Below are positions 11,115 through 20,383 of a stretch of DNA of 57,328 nt, piece by piece (position 1 is the stretch's first letter; each line of letters begins with the position of its first letter). This DNA comes from Salinisphaera hydrothermalis C41B8 (GTDB lineage Bacteria > Pseudomonadota > Gammaproteobacteria > Nevskiales > Salinisphaeraceae). The notes beneath the pieces were generated by a model. The model was not told the origin of the DNA, searched no databases, and saw only the letters and a program-made list of their open reading frames with translations. Made by a program: the position numbers and the translations under genes. The stretch is from assembly GCF_000732535.1 (NCBI RefSeq), contig NZ_APNK01000025.1:1-57328 (forward strand), in the 5' to 3' direction.

Positions 11115-11326
11115 TTATCTGCAGATCGACGTGGAACCGCGCCGATCGAATACAGACCCGAAAACGTTCATCCGCATATTGCACAGATTCAGCAGATTTG
11201 AAGACAGAGGTTGGGCGGTATCGATTCGGTGCCTCCGTTCGAGCCGACGCCAGCCGCGATGCCTCCGGTTCTGCAGCGCCTACCGCGCTTAATCTGCGTA
11301 TATCTGTGAAATCTGTGGATAAAACG
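11115..11326. repeat. ATCTG-type short repeats, inverted pair, in the smoG-smoK gap
   Basis: The 341-base gap 11049-11389 has no gene. It holds CACAGATTCAGCAGATTT at 11182-11199 and, about 90 bases on, the inverted counterpart AATCTGCGTATATCTGTG at 11291-11308, continuing ATCTGTGGAT. A further ATCTGCAGATCGACG lies at 11117-11131. The ATCTG cores recur every 9-10 bases. The same unit, reading GCAGAT, occurs at 55981-56019, so this is a dispersed repeat rather than a local accident. A small hairpin TCGCCTG/CAGGCGA (11060-11076) follows smoG. Confidence 0.6.
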
Positions 11327-11389
11327 TCGGTATTCATTCGTCGGTCGACGCCGATCCGCGGATAGACAGAGTTTTCAGAGGACAGACCC

Positions 11390-12505
11390 ATGGCAGTCGT
11401 AGAACTCAGCAAAGTCGGCAAGCAATACCCGGGCTCGGACGACCTGGCGGTCAAGGACTTCAACCTCGTGACCGAAGACGGCGAATTCGTCGTCCTGGTC
11501 GGCCCGTCGGGCTGTGGCAAGACCACCACCATGCGCATGATCGCCGGCCTGGAAGAACACACCCAGGGCGCGATCAAGATCGGCGGGCGCGACGTCACCG
11601 GGGTGGCCCCCAAGGATCGCGACATCGCCATGGTTTTCCAGAGCTATGCCCTGTACCCGCACATGACCGTGCGCGACAACATGGCCTTCTCGCTCAAGCT
11701 CAAGAAATACGACAAGGCCGACATCAAGAAACGCGTCGATGAAGCGGCCGAAGTGCTCGGCATCACCGCCTTGCTGGAGCGCAAGCCAAGAGCCCTGTCC
11801 GGCGGTCAGCGCCAGCGTGTCGCGCTCGGTCGGGCCATCGTGCGTCAGCCGCAGGTCTTTCTCATGGACGAACCGCTGTCCAACCTCGACGCCAAACTGC
11901 GCGTCGACATGCGGGCCGAGATCGTCAAACTGCATCGCAAGCTGGGCGTCACCACCTTCTACGTCACCCACGACCAGACCGAAGCCATGACCATGGGCCA
12001 GCGGATCGCGGTGATGAAGGACGGCATCGTCCAGCAGATCGACAGCCCCAACAATCTCTACCAGCGCCCGTCGAACGTGTTCGTGGCCGGTTTCATCGGC
12101 ACGCCGTCGATGAATTTCCTGGATGCCGATATCGACGGCGAGCGGGCGACCGGCACCAGCTTCGAGCTGGCGTTGGACGAAGCTCATCGTCAGGCCGCCG
12201 GCGATCGTTCGCGTATCCGGATCGGCATTCGGCCTGAGCATCTGCATCTGGCCAGCGCCGACGACTCGCGTTGTCGTCTGTCCGGGGCAGTGGAAGTGGT
12301 CGAGCCCCTCGGGTCGCTCACCATGATTCAGGTCAAGGTCGGTGAGACTACGCTCACCGCTCAGATCGAACCACACCAGCAGGTTGCCATGGGCGACGAC
12401 GTCACCCTGACGTGCGCGCCCGACAAGCTGTATCTGTTCGATCCGGAATCCGAGGCCGCGCTGATCGGTATCGATTCCGGCGTCGCCGACAGCCCCAAAC
12501 ACTGA
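11390..12505 (+). CDS. smoK: Polyol ABC transporter ATP-binding protein (SmoK/MalK-like)
   Basis: Powers the SmoEFG importer. It has 371 aa, with Walker A GPSGCGKT at residues 38-45, signature LSGGQRQRV around 135, Walker B with VFLMDEPLSNLD around 155, the H-loop in YVTHDQTEAM around 190, and a C-terminal MalK-type regulatory (TOBE) domain. An A/G-rich leader precedes the ATG. It follows the repeat-filled spacer and so may be transcribed separately from smoEFG. Confidence 0.92.
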   Translation: MAVVELSKVGKQYPGSDDLAVKDFNLVTEDGEFVVLVGPSGCGKTTTMRMIAGLEEHTQGAIKIGGRDVTGVAPKDRDIAMVFQSYALYPHMTVRDNMAFSLKLKKYDKADIKKRVDEAAEVLGITALLERKPRALSGGQRQRVALGRAIVRQPQVFLMDEPLSNLDAKLRVDMRAEIVKLHRKLGVTTFYVTHDQTEAMTMGQRIAVMKDGIVQQIDSPNNLYQRPSNVFVAGFIGTPSMNFLDADIDGERATGTSFELALDEAHRQAAGDRSRIRIGIRPEHLHLASADDSRCRLSGAVEVVEPLGSLTMIQVKVGETTLTAQIEPHQQVAMGDDVTLTCAPDKLYLFDPESEAALIGIDSGVADSPKH

Positions 12506-12567
12506 ATTCGAATGATCCGCGCAGGCCGGGGCGCCCGAGCGGCGGCCCGGCATCGAGAGAGACTGTC

Positions 12568-14037
12568 ATGCCTGCACTGAACAATACTTCGCTCGCCGAA
12601 ATCGACGGCGCCGTTCCCACGCCGAGCTACGATCGCAGCCGGGTCGCGACCGGCATCGTGCATTTCGGGGTGGGCGGGTTCCATCGCGCGCATCAGGCGA
12701 TGTATCTCGATGCGCTCATGAACGACGGCAAGGCCCTGGAGTGGGGTATTTGCGGCGTCGGCGTGATGCCGTCGGACAAGCGTATGGCCGAGGTCATGGC
12801 CGATCAGGACGGCCTGTATACGCTGGTATTGAAACACGCCGACGGCACCTACGAACCGCGTGTGATCGGCTCCATCGTCGACTACAAGTTCGCGCCGGAC
12901 GATCCGGAGGACGTGATCGAGACCATGGCGGCCGAAACCACGCGCATTGTGTCGTTGACGGTGACCGAGGGCGGCTACAACTTTCACCACGTCACCGGCG
13001 AATTCAATTTCGACAACCCGGACGTCCAGCATGACCTGGCCGACGGCGCGACGCCGAAGACGACCTTCGGTCTGGTGACCGAAGCCTTGCGCCGACGTCG
13101 GGAGCGGGGCACTACGCCGTTCACGCTGATGTCCTGCGACAACATCCAGGGCAATGGCGACGTGGCGCGCAAGATGTTCACGGCCTACGCCAAAGCCAAG
13201 GATGCCGAGCTCGGCGCCTGGATCGACGACAACGTGCAGTTCCCGAACTCGATGGTCGATCGCATCACCCCGGTGACGACCGACGCCGATCGGGCCGAAG
13301 TACGGGATCGTTTCGGTATCGACGATGCCTGGCCCGTGGTCTGCGAGCCGTTCACGCAGTGGGTGCTGGAAGACCACTTCAACCTCGGGCGGCCGCCCTA
13401 TGAAGACGTGGGCGTACAGATCGTCGACGACGTCATGCCCTACGAACTGATGAAGCTGCGCCTGCTGAATGCCAGCCATCAGGCGCTGACGTATTTCGGT
13501 TATCTGGCCGGCTATCGCTATGCCCATGAAGTCTGCCAGGACCAGCTGTTCGCCGATTTCCTGATGGACTACATGACCCACGAGGGGCAGCCGACGCTGC
13601 GTCCCGTACCGGGCGTGGATCTCGAGGACTACAAGCGCACGCTGATCGAGCGTTTCTCCAACCCCGAGATTCGCGACACGCTGGCCCGGCTGTGTGCCGA
13701 GTCGTCGGATCGCATCCCGAAATGGCTGCTGCCGGTGATTCGCGAACAGCTCGCGGCGGGCGGCGAGATCCAGCGTTCGGCCGCCGTGGTAGCCAGCTGG
13801 GCACGCTATGCCGAGGGCACCGACGAGGCTGGCGAGCCGATCGAGATCGTCGATCGGCTGGCCGACGAACTCAAGGCCATCGCGCAGCACAACCGCGACA
13901 ACCCGACCGCCTTCATCGAGAACCGCGAGCTCTTCGGCGATCTGGTCGACGACGAACGCTTCGTCACCGCCTATACCGAAACCTTGGCGCTACTTCACGA
14001 GCGCGGTGCGCGTGCAGCGCTCGAAGCCCTGAAGTAA
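12568..14037 (+). CDS. mtlK: Mannitol 2-dehydrogenase family polyol dehydrogenase
   Basis: NAD-dependent long-chain polyol dehydrogenase, 489 aa, oxidising mannitol to fructose, or arabitol/sorbitol to the matching ketose. The N-terminal Rossmann segment GIVHFGVGGFHRAHQA is at about 27-42. The catalytic K-x4-N-x2-H motif appears as KLRLLNASH around residue 295, and MSCDNIQGNG around 190 is typical. Start ATG 12568 follows GAGAGAGAC. It is the last gene of the island; its product ketoses would go to the PfkB kinase or, for xylulose, to XylB. Confidence 0.92.
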   Translation: MPALNNTSLAEIDGAVPTPSYDRSRVATGIVHFGVGGFHRAHQAMYLDALMNDGKALEWGICGVGVMPSDKRMAEVMADQDGLYTLVLKHADGTYEPRVIGSIVDYKFAPDDPEDVIETMAAETTRIVSLTVTEGGYNFHHVTGEFNFDNPDVQHDLADGATPKTTFGLVTEALRRRRERGTTPFTLMSCDNIQGNGDVARKMFTAYAKAKDAELGAWIDDNVQFPNSMVDRITPVTTDADRAEVRDRFGIDDAWPVVCEPFTQWVLEDHFNLGRPPYEDVGVQIVDDVMPYELMKLRLLNASHQALTYFGYLAGYRYAHEVCQDQLFADFLMDYMTHEGQPTLRPVPGVDLEDYKRTLIERFSNPEIRDTLARLCAESSDRIPKWLLPVIREQLAAGGEIQRSAAVVASWARYAEGTDEAGEPIEIVDRLADELKAIAQHNRDNPTAFIENRELFGDLVDDERFVTAYTETLALLHERGARAALEALK

Positions 14038-14061
14038 GCGCGTTCTGCTGCCGGGAGCGAT

Positions 14062-14097
14062 AAGACGCCGGTCGTCAAAGAGGACGGCCGGTGTCTT
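14062..14097 (+). terminator. Stem-loop after the polyol operon
   Basis: AAGACGCCGGTCGTC pairs with GACGGCCGGTGTCTT, 15 positions including two G-U pairs, around a 6-base loop. The T tract is poor. Probable operon terminator. Confidence 0.55.
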
Positions 14098-14137
14098 GTC
14101 GCGCTGGCGATACGCGATCATCCCGCGCTCCGTTTGC

Positions 14138-14159
14138 AAATGAGAACGATTATCATTAC
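14138..14159 (+). promoter_or_regulatory. Fur box upstream of siderophore receptor gene
   Basis: The site AATGAGAACGATTATCATTA (from 14139) closely resembles the Fur consensus built from GATAAT units, about 90 bases before the receptor ATG. It predicts repression by Fur when iron is plentiful. The same pattern recurs at 22487, 22552 and 29646. Confidence 0.8.
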
Positions 14160-14247
14160 ATTTCTGCCTCGAATTTGATGGGCGTCGGCGCTTTGCCGAA
14201 ACATGCCCAGCCGTCGGCTTGTTTGGCCGACATGACGAGGACAGGGA

Positions 14248-16560
14248 ATGAAGGCAGCACGGGGCAGGGTCGCGACGTCTGTTGGACGTTTGCAACGAGT
14301 CGGGACGGTCTTCGGGGTCTGTGTAGGGGTGGCCTCGCTGCCGGCCTGGGCCGCGTCGTCGAGCACGGATACCGGCCATCGCGCGGACGCGCCCGCGCCG
14401 GCGGCACCCGCGGCGCCGGCCGATGCCGCGGCGCCTGCACCGAGCGAACCGACGACGCAGTTCGGCACGGTCCATGTCCAAGGTCAGGTCACCGGGGGTG
14501 ATCGCGTGCCGCCTGCGTATGCCGGCGGCCAGATTGCCACGGGCGGTCGTATCGGCGTGCTGGGGGAGAAGAATGCCGCCAACGTGCCGTTTTCGGTGGT
14601 CAGTTTTACCTCGCAGCTCATCAACAACCAACAGGACGGCACGCTCGCCGGCGTGCTGGAGAACGATGCCGCCGTGCAGAGCTCGAACGGCTACGGCAAC
14701 TTCGCTCAGACGTTCCAGATTCGCGGTTTCAACTTCGACGGCGACGATGTGTCGTTCGGCGGCCTGTACGGCGTGCTGCCGCGTCAGATCGTGCAGACGA
14801 ACTACGTCAACCGGGTCGAGCTGTTCAAGGGCGCCAATGCTTTCGCCAAAGGCGTCGGACCCGGTGGCTCGGGTGTCGGCGGCGCGGTCAATCTCGAGCC
14901 CAAACGGGCCACGGATAAGCCGATAACGCGTCTGCGCCTGGGTTATGCCTCCGATTCGCAGTTCGAGCAGTCGCTGGACGTCGGGCGCCGATACGGCCGC
15001 AACGACCAGTACGGCGCGCGGCTCAACGTCCAGCACGAGAGCGGCGACACGGCCATCAACAAGGAAAACGCCAACGATACCTCCGCGGCCATCGCGCTGG
15101 ATTATCGGGGCGGGCGCGGTCATGTCGCGCTCGATTTCGGCTATCAGCGCCAGCACATCGACCACGGTCGTTCGACCGTACGGGTCGGCGACGCCACGAC
15201 GATACCCGCCGCGCCGGACGCCGAGACCAACTACTGGCCCGAGTTCGCCAATACCGAATTGAAATCCGAGTTCGGCATGCTCAGCGGCGCGTTCGATATC
15301 ACCGACGACTGGACGGCCTACGCAGCGTTCGGCGGCAATCACAGCCACGAATCCGGAGACTATGGCCAACCGGTCCTCAGCAGTCCCGACAGCACGGGCT
15401 ATCAGGTCGGTGATGCCACGGTGTCGCGCCTGACGGTCGTGCGGGCAACGCAGACTTATACCGGCCAGGCCGGTTTCCGCGGCCATTTCGATACCGGCCC
15501 GATCAGCCACGACGTGAATCTCGGGTATTCGGGCTATTACCAGCGGGCCGACAGTGCCTACAACTACTCCGGCAGCGTCGATACCAATCTCTACCAGCCG
15601 GCAACCATCGACAGTCTGCCCACCATTGGCAGCGCGGGCGATCTGAACGATCCGAACGTGGTGAGCCGCACCCACGCCAACGGCTGGGCCCTGTCGGACA
15701 CGGCCGGTCTTTTCGACGATCGGCTGTTGGTCACGGTCGGTGCGCGGTATCAGAGCCTGTCGATCCGGAACTACGACTACAACAATGCCGATCAGGCCAG
15801 CGGCAAGCCGATCATCGGGCATCGTGTGTCGCCGGTCTACGGCGTGGTCTACAAGCCGACCTCCTGGCTGTCGTTGTATGCCAACCATATCGAGGCCCTG
15901 CAGCCGGGCGATACCGCGCCGGCGACAGCTCAGAATCCGGGGCAGACGCTGGGTATTCTGCATGCCAAGCAGGACGAAGTTGGCGCCAAGCTGGATTTCG
16001 GGCGCATCGGCGGCAGCCTCGCGCTCTATCAGATCAAAAAGCCCAACGCCTATCTCGACCCGAAGACCCAGCAATATGGTTATTTCGGCGAACAGCGTAA
16101 CCGTGGCGTCGAACTCAATATCCACGGCCAGCCGACCCGGCGTCTCAAGCTACTGGCCAGCGCCACCTATGTGGACCCGAGGCTCACGCAGACCCCGGGT
16201 GATCAGTTCAACGGCAACGATGCAGTCGGGGTGCCGAATTATCGCGTGGCCCTGTCGGGTGACTGGCAGTTGCCGGGCGCGCCGCACTGGCACGCCAATG
16301 CCCGCGTGATTCGGACCGGGTCGCAGTACGCCGACCAGGCCAACGATCTCAAGGTGGATGCCTGGACGCGCGTGGATCTCGGTCTGCGCTACAACATGCC
16401 GTGGGGCAACGACGGCCGGTCGATCGTCTGGCGCGCGAACGTGGAGAACGTGGCGAACAGCAGTTACTGGTCGTCGGTGCGCCGCATCGCGAGTACGAAC
16501 TATCTCACCCAGGGTGATCCGCGCACCTTCAAGTTGTCGGCGACCTTCAATTTCGACTGA
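14248..16560 (+). CDS. TonB-dependent siderophore receptor
   Basis: Outer-membrane ferric-siderophore receptor, 770 aa. A signal peptide ends near residue 36 (AWA), followed by an Ala/Pro-rich stretch (about 48-68) and a TonB-box-like FGTVHVQGQ (72-80). Plug-domain segments are QIRGFNFDGDDVSFGGLYG around 160 and VELFKGANAFAKGVGPGGSG around 190, then a 22-strand-type barrel. The protein ends in TFNFD; the terminal Asp is unusual, since barrels normally end in Phe or Trp. It is likely the partner of the FhuCDB-type importer 6 kb downstream. The siderophore is unknown; the hydroxamate type is favoured by fhuF and fhuCDB. Confidence 0.9.
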   Translation: MKAARGRVATSVGRLQRVGTVFGVCVGVASLPAWAASSSTDTGHRADAPAPAAPAAPADAAAPAPSEPTTQFGTVHVQGQVTGGDRVPPAYAGGQIATGGRIGVLGEKNAANVPFSVVSFTSQLINNQQDGTLAGVLENDAAVQSSNGYGNFAQTFQIRGFNFDGDDVSFGGLYGVLPRQIVQTNYVNRVELFKGANAFAKGVGPGGSGVGGAVNLEPKRATDKPITRLRLGYASDSQFEQSLDVGRRYGRNDQYGARLNVQHESGDTAINKENANDTSAAIALDYRGGRGHVALDFGYQRQHIDHGRSTVRVGDATTIPAAPDAETNYWPEFANTELKSEFGMLSGAFDITDDWTAYAAFGGNHSHESGDYGQPVLSSPDSTGYQVGDATVSRLTVVRATQTYTGQAGFRGHFDTGPISHDVNLGYSGYYQRADSAYNYSGSVDTNLYQPATIDSLPTIGSAGDLNDPNVVSRTHANGWALSDTAGLFDDRLLVTVGARYQSLSIRNYDYNNADQASGKPIIGHRVSPVYGVVYKPTSWLSLYANHIEALQPGDTAPATAQNPGQTLGILHAKQDEVGAKLDFGRIGGSLALYQIKKPNAYLDPKTQQYGYFGEQRNRGVELNIHGQPTRRLKLLASATYVDPRLTQTPGDQFNGNDAVGVPNYRVALSGDWQLPGAPHWHANARVIRTGSQYADQANDLKVDAWTRVDLGLRYNMPWGNDGRSIVWRANVENVANSSYWSSVRRIASTNYLTQGDPRTFKLSATFNFD

Positions 16561-16581
16561 GGATAGAGCGCAGGCGTTCAT

Positions 16582-16611
16582 AAAAAAGCCGGCCTCGGGG
16601 CCGGCTTTTTT
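16582..16611. terminator. Bidirectional intrinsic terminator
   Basis: The stem GCCGGCC / GGCCGGC around TCGG is flanked by A6 and T6 runs. It ends the receptor gene and the opposing FabH-like gene. Confidence 0.92.
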
Positions 16612-16655
16612 ATGGCTCCGGTGCGGGCCCGAAGCCTGTGGGGCAGGCCTTGGAT

Positions 16656-17702
16656 TCAGTCCGGCTCGCTCAGCACGAAATCCGAGGGCAGGCGCACGAG
16701 GGTGGCCCCCCAGGACAGTCCGACGCCGAACCCGACCAGCAGCACCAGCGCGCCCGGGCCGATCTGGCCGGACAGCACTGCGCGCTTGAGCGCGATCGGC
16801 ACGCTGCAGGAGACGGTATTGCCGATGTCTTCCATGCAGACGACGAATTTCTCTTTCGGCAGTTTCAGGCGTTCCCGGATGCCTTCCAGCACCATGGCGC
16901 TGGCCTGATGCGGCACGACGGCATCGACGTCGTCGAGCGTGATGCCGGCTTTCGCACAGGTCTCGTGTATGGCTTTCGGCACTTCGCGCAGCGTGAACTC
17001 GACCACGGCGCGACCGTTCATGAAGATATTGTGGTCAGAACGCACGTTGCCGTGCCGGTCGGTATATTCCTCAACCGGATTGTGTGAAGCGCGACGGCGC
17101 ATGCCGCTGGTCGGCACAATCAGGTCCTTGGCGCCGGATCCATCCGTGCCGTAGACGAACGGGCCGATCTTGGGATCGCCGTCGGCGGCTCGATCGCTGA
17201 GCAGTGTGGCGGCCGCCGCGTCGCCGAACAGGGCGCGTACGCTCTTGTCGCCCGGGTGCACGAACTTGCTGTAGGTATCGGCAGTGATCAGCAGCAGGCG
17301 CCTGGCCTGACCCGATTCGATCAGCGCCTTGGCCACGCCCAGCGCGTAGATATAGCCCGAACAGCCGAGATTGATGTCGAGGGCGCCGATATGCTTATTC
17401 AGCCCCAGCCGTTCCTGGACCAGGCACGCCGTCGTGGGTGCCAGATAATCCGGCGTCTGGGTGGTAAAGATCAGGTAATCGATCTCGTCGCGGGCGATAC
17501 CGGTCTTGTCGAACAACCGCTCGGCGGCGATCACACCGAAATCCGAGGCGCATTCCTCCTCGCTGGCTACATGGCGAGCCCGGATGCCGGTTTTTTCGGC
17601 GATACGTTCCAGCGGCCAGTTGGGAAAACGCGCGGCGATCTCCTCGATCGATTCCGTGCGCGCCGGCAGCATATATTCGATGGCGTCAATGACAGCAGGC
17701 AT
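16656..17702 (-). CDS. 3-oxoacyl-ACP synthase III family protein (FabH-like)
   Basis: Condensing enzyme of the KAS III fold, 348 aa. The catalytic triad is complete: Cys114 in NLGCSGYIYAL, His265 in VPHQAS and Asn295 in DIGNTVSCS. The closing glycine motif LLVGFGVGLSWG is present. It stands alone, with no plsX, fabD, acpP or other fatty-acid genes beside it, so the housekeeping FabH is probably elsewhere. It may prime special acyl chains, act on quinolone- or hydroxamate-type precursors, or make long-chain ketones. Substrate not deducible. Confidence 0.85.
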   Translation of the reverse strand: MPAVIDAIEYMLPARTESIEEIAARFPNWPLERIAEKTGIRARHVASEEECASDFGVIAAERLFDKTGIARDEIDYLIFTTQTPDYLAPTTACLVQERLGLNKHIGALDINLGCSGYIYALGVAKALIESGQARRLLLITADTYSKFVHPGDKSVRALFGDAAAATLLSDRAADGDPKIGPFVYGTDGSGAKDLIVPTSGMRRRASHNPVEEYTDRHGNVRSDHNIFMNGRAVVEFTLREVPKAIHETCAKAGITLDDVDAVVPHQASAMVLEGIRERLKLPKEKFVVCMEDIGNTVSCSVPIALKRAVLSGQIGPGALVLLVGFGVGLSWGATLVRLPSDFVLSEPD

Positions 17703-17854
17703 CGGACCTCGCTTTACGCATGAACGGGTGGAGCGGTCGGTCGCAGGATCGGCCGCCGGCGCGAATCGGCGCGTCCAAACGGACGGTCCGATTCGTTAAA
17801 GTCGCACAATATCCGGGTCAACGCCTGTCACGTCAACGCCTGGACGGGCCAAGC

Positions 17855-18154
17855 CTATTCCGTTGGGTATCCGGCGGCACGCCAGTCTTCGAACCCTCCG
17901 CGCATCGCGCGCACGTTCGCGTAGCCGGCCGCCTCCAGGACTTCGGCGGCTCGCTGGGCACGGCCCCCGGCCTTGCAATACGTCACGATCGGCGTAGTGG
18001 GGTCGACATCGACGTCCGGATCGCTGGAGATACGCGTGACCGGATAGAACAGGGCCCCGGCCACATGGCCCGCCTCCCATTCATCGCGCTCGCGCACATC
18101 GATGAGAGCCGCGCCGTTCTCCTGCGCTTCACGGGCTTCGTGATGATCGATCAT
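17855..18154 (-). CDS. Rhodanese-like domain protein
   Basis: Single rhodanese domain of 99 aa. The active-site loop CKAGGRA (Cys near residue 66) follows IVTY, and LIDVRERDEWEAGHVAGA gives the N-terminal CH2-type motif. Proteins of this kind carry sulfane sulfur on the Cys (GlpE/PspE-like). ATG 18154 is chosen because GGAG lies 8 bases upstream and the domain begins there; an in-frame start at 18238 would add 28 residues without homology. It lies 152 bases after the FabH-like gene on the same strand. Confidence 0.85.
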   Translation of the reverse strand: MIDHHEAREAQENGAALIDVRERDEWEAGHVAGALFYPVTRISSDPDVDVDPTTPIVTYCKAGGRAQRAAEVLEAAGYANVRAMRGGFEDWRAAGYPTE

Positions 18155-18336
18155 AAGACGGTCTCCAATACGTTCCGATGTCGCATTAGTGGTGCCACGA
18201 TGCACCAGAATCAAGTCGTCCGACGGTCGCGACGTCATGGCACGGCCGGCCTACAACGGCAGCGCGCCGTGGGTTACGATCTGATTACGCAGGATTTATA
18301 AAAATACCAGCCCGCGCATTGACCCGAGGGCCGCGC

Positions 18337-20025
18337 ATGACCGCTGCACGTCCGTCCGCCCCCGATCGCGATCACCGGCGCGTGCCACGCCCCGCGCTGG
18401 GTGTGCCGAGCCTCACGTTGTTGGCCGCGGCATTCATCATCGGCTTCGACAACGTCGCCTTCTGGCACCAACTGGCGTCGGTTTCCCGTGTCGGCACCAC
18501 GGCGGGTCTGGGCTTTGCTTCAGCCACTGCGGTGTTTCTCGTCAGCGCCCTGGCGCTGATGATGTCGGTGTTCGCCTTTCGCTGGATCTACAAGCCGTTT
18601 CTGATCGGGCTGTTGATCGTGGCGGCCGTGGTCGGCTATTTCATGCAGACCTACGGCGTGGTCATCGACGACACGATGATTCGCAACACGCTGGATACGG
18701 ACACCGGCGAAGCCGAAGGCCTGTTCAATTTCACCCTGGTCTGGCACATCGTGGTGTTCGGGTTGCTGCCGGCGGCGTTTGTGGCCTGGGTGCGCATCAA
18801 GCGCGCGGTATGGTGGCGCCAGGCGTTGATTCGCGTCCTGTTCGGCGTGGTGCTGGCAGCGATCGCGGTCGGGGCGCTGGCCTCGCATTACAAGGAATTC
18901 TCGTTGACCCTGCGCCAGCATCGCGAGCTGCGCATGTACATCAACCCGACTTATGCCATCTACTCGGCTGCGGAGCTTGCCCATGGCGAGGCCGATGTGG
19001 CTGATCACCCGCTGGTGACCATCGCCCCGCATGCGCATCGCACGGCTGCGGCCAGACGGATCAAGCGTCGCAAGATCGTGATCGTGGTCGTGGGCGAGAC
19101 CACGCGCGCCACGGACTGGGGCATGGACGGCTATCACCGCCAGACCACGCCGGAGCTGGCGGCGCTGCCTAATCTGATCAATTTCCCCAACGCGCACTCC
19201 TGTGGCACGTCCACCGCCATATCCGTGCCCTGCATGTTCTCGGCCAAGTCGCGCGCCGATTTCAATGCCGATACCGCGGGCTATACGGAAAACCTGCTCG
19301 ATGTGCTCAAGCGGGCCGGCATCACCGTGCGCTGGGAAGAAAACCAGGCCGGGGGCTGCAAGGGCGTATGTGACCGCGTGCCAACCCAGAACATGCGCAA
19401 GATGCGTATTCCGGGCGTCTGCGGCGATGGCCATTGTCTGGACAGTGTGTTCCTGCACGGGCTGGCCGATCGGATCAACGCCACCTCGGGCGATCTGCTG
19501 CTGGTGATGCACACCATGGGCAGCCACGGGCCGAGTTATTTCGAGCGTTATCCCAAGGCGTTCGAGAAATACAAGCCGATCTGTCACTCCAATCGCCCGC
19601 AGGACTGCTCGACCCAGACGCTTACCAACAGCTACGACAACACCGTGCGCTACGTCGACCACGTGCTGGCGTCACTGATCGGCGTGCTCAAGACCAAAGA
19701 ATCCGACGCCGACACCGCGCTGATCTATATGTCCGACCACGGCGAATCGCTGGGCGAGGACGGCATCTACCTGCACGGCTTTCCCTACATGCTGGCACCG
19801 TCCCAGCAGACGCATATCCCGATGATTCTCTGGCTGTCGCCGGACTGGCGCCACGACAACCAGCTGTCGAACGCCTGTCTGAGCGGTCTCAAAAAGCAGC
19901 GCGTGGGGCAGGACAACCTGTTTTCGACCGTCATGGGCATGTTCGACGTGCGCGCCGACGTCTACCAGCCGAAGCTCGATCTGCTGGCGCCCTGCCGGGG
20001 GCAGGGCAGCGTCGCGTCGAACTAG
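18337..20025 (+). CDS. eptA: Lipid A phosphoethanolamine transferase (EptA-like)
   Basis: Inner-membrane enzyme with a periplasmic sulfatase-type domain that adds phosphoethanolamine to lipid A, lowering the surface charge and polymyxin affinity. It has 562 aa, with five N-terminal membrane helices up to about residue 183. The catalytic domain contains VVGETTRATDWG (Glu254 as zinc ligand), SCGTSTAISVPCMF around 288-301 with the nucleophilic Thr, and MSDHGESLGE around 460. The several Cys match the family's disulfides. ATG 18337 has GAGGG 6 bases upstream and is preferred over TTG 18319. No PmrAB-like regulator is adjacent. Confidence 0.9.
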   Translation: MTAARPSAPDRDHRRVPRPALGVPSLTLLAAAFIIGFDNVAFWHQLASVSRVGTTAGLGFASATAVFLVSALALMMSVFAFRWIYKPFLIGLLIVAAVVGYFMQTYGVVIDDTMIRNTLDTDTGEAEGLFNFTLVWHIVVFGLLPAAFVAWVRIKRAVWWRQALIRVLFGVVLAAIAVGALASHYKEFSLTLRQHRELRMYINPTYAIYSAAELAHGEADVADHPLVTIAPHAHRTAAARRIKRRKIVIVVVGETTRATDWGMDGYHRQTTPELAALPNLINFPNAHSCGTSTAISVPCMFSAKSRADFNADTAGYTENLLDVLKRAGITVRWEENQAGGCKGVCDRVPTQNMRKMRIPGVCGDGHCLDSVFLHGLADRINATSGDLLLVMHTMGSHGPSYFERYPKAFEKYKPICHSNRPQDCSTQTLTNSYDNTVRYVDHVLASLIGVLKTKESDADTALIYMSDHGESLGEDGIYLHGFPYMLAPSQQTHIPMILWLSPDWRHDNQLSNACLSGLKKQRVGQDNLFSTVMGMFDVRADVYQPKLDLLAPCRGQGSVASN

Positions 20026-20101
20026 AGTTTCAGGGCGTCGCGGGGCAAGCGTCGCCGGCGGCCGATGACGACAGCGAGGCCTGCATTGGCCGGTGGGGCG
20101 G

Positions 20102-20383
20102 CTAGCGTTCCGGACGCGTCAGGCGCGCTTTCAGGTCGCAGCCGCGACAGGCGCTGCAGCCCCCGGTATCGCAGCCGCTGGATTGGGCCTGGATGCCCGG
20201 CGTGATCCGTCGGGCTATGGCCTGGCGCCAATCGGCACTCGCCGGCGTCGGCGCGATCCGATAGGCCGCGATCATGCGAAGACGATGCGTGATCCGCGGT
20301 GCGAAGCGATGGGCGACGTGCACCAGGCAGGCGAGGCCCACCAGCGCCAGCAGGATCCCCTGGATGATATCGAACGCGCTCAT
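20102..20383 (-). CDS. FeoC-position small membrane protein, Cys-rich tail
   Basis: A 93-aa protein whose ATG overlaps the feoB stop (ATGA), so it is probably translated by coupling. It has one membrane helix (about residues 5-24) followed by a basic region and a C-terminal cluster SGCDTGGCSACRGC with four Cys. It sits where FeoC is found in other operons but has no winged-helix FeoC sequence. It resembles small DUF6587-type proteins linked to FeoB; this name is from memory. It could bind iron or an Fe-S cluster and tune the FeoB channel. Confidence 0.75.
   Translation of the reverse strand: MSAFDIIQGILLALVGLACLVHVAHRFAPRITHRLRMIAAYRIAPTPASADWRQAIARRITPGIQAQSSGCDTGGCSACRGCDLKARLTRPER

Noticed and set aside
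13990-16125. 711-codon minus-strand frame across the siderophore receptor
   Set aside because: Antisense shadow of a clear TonB receptor; it has no family motifs and no ribosome site, and runs through the intergenic hairpin and Fur box.
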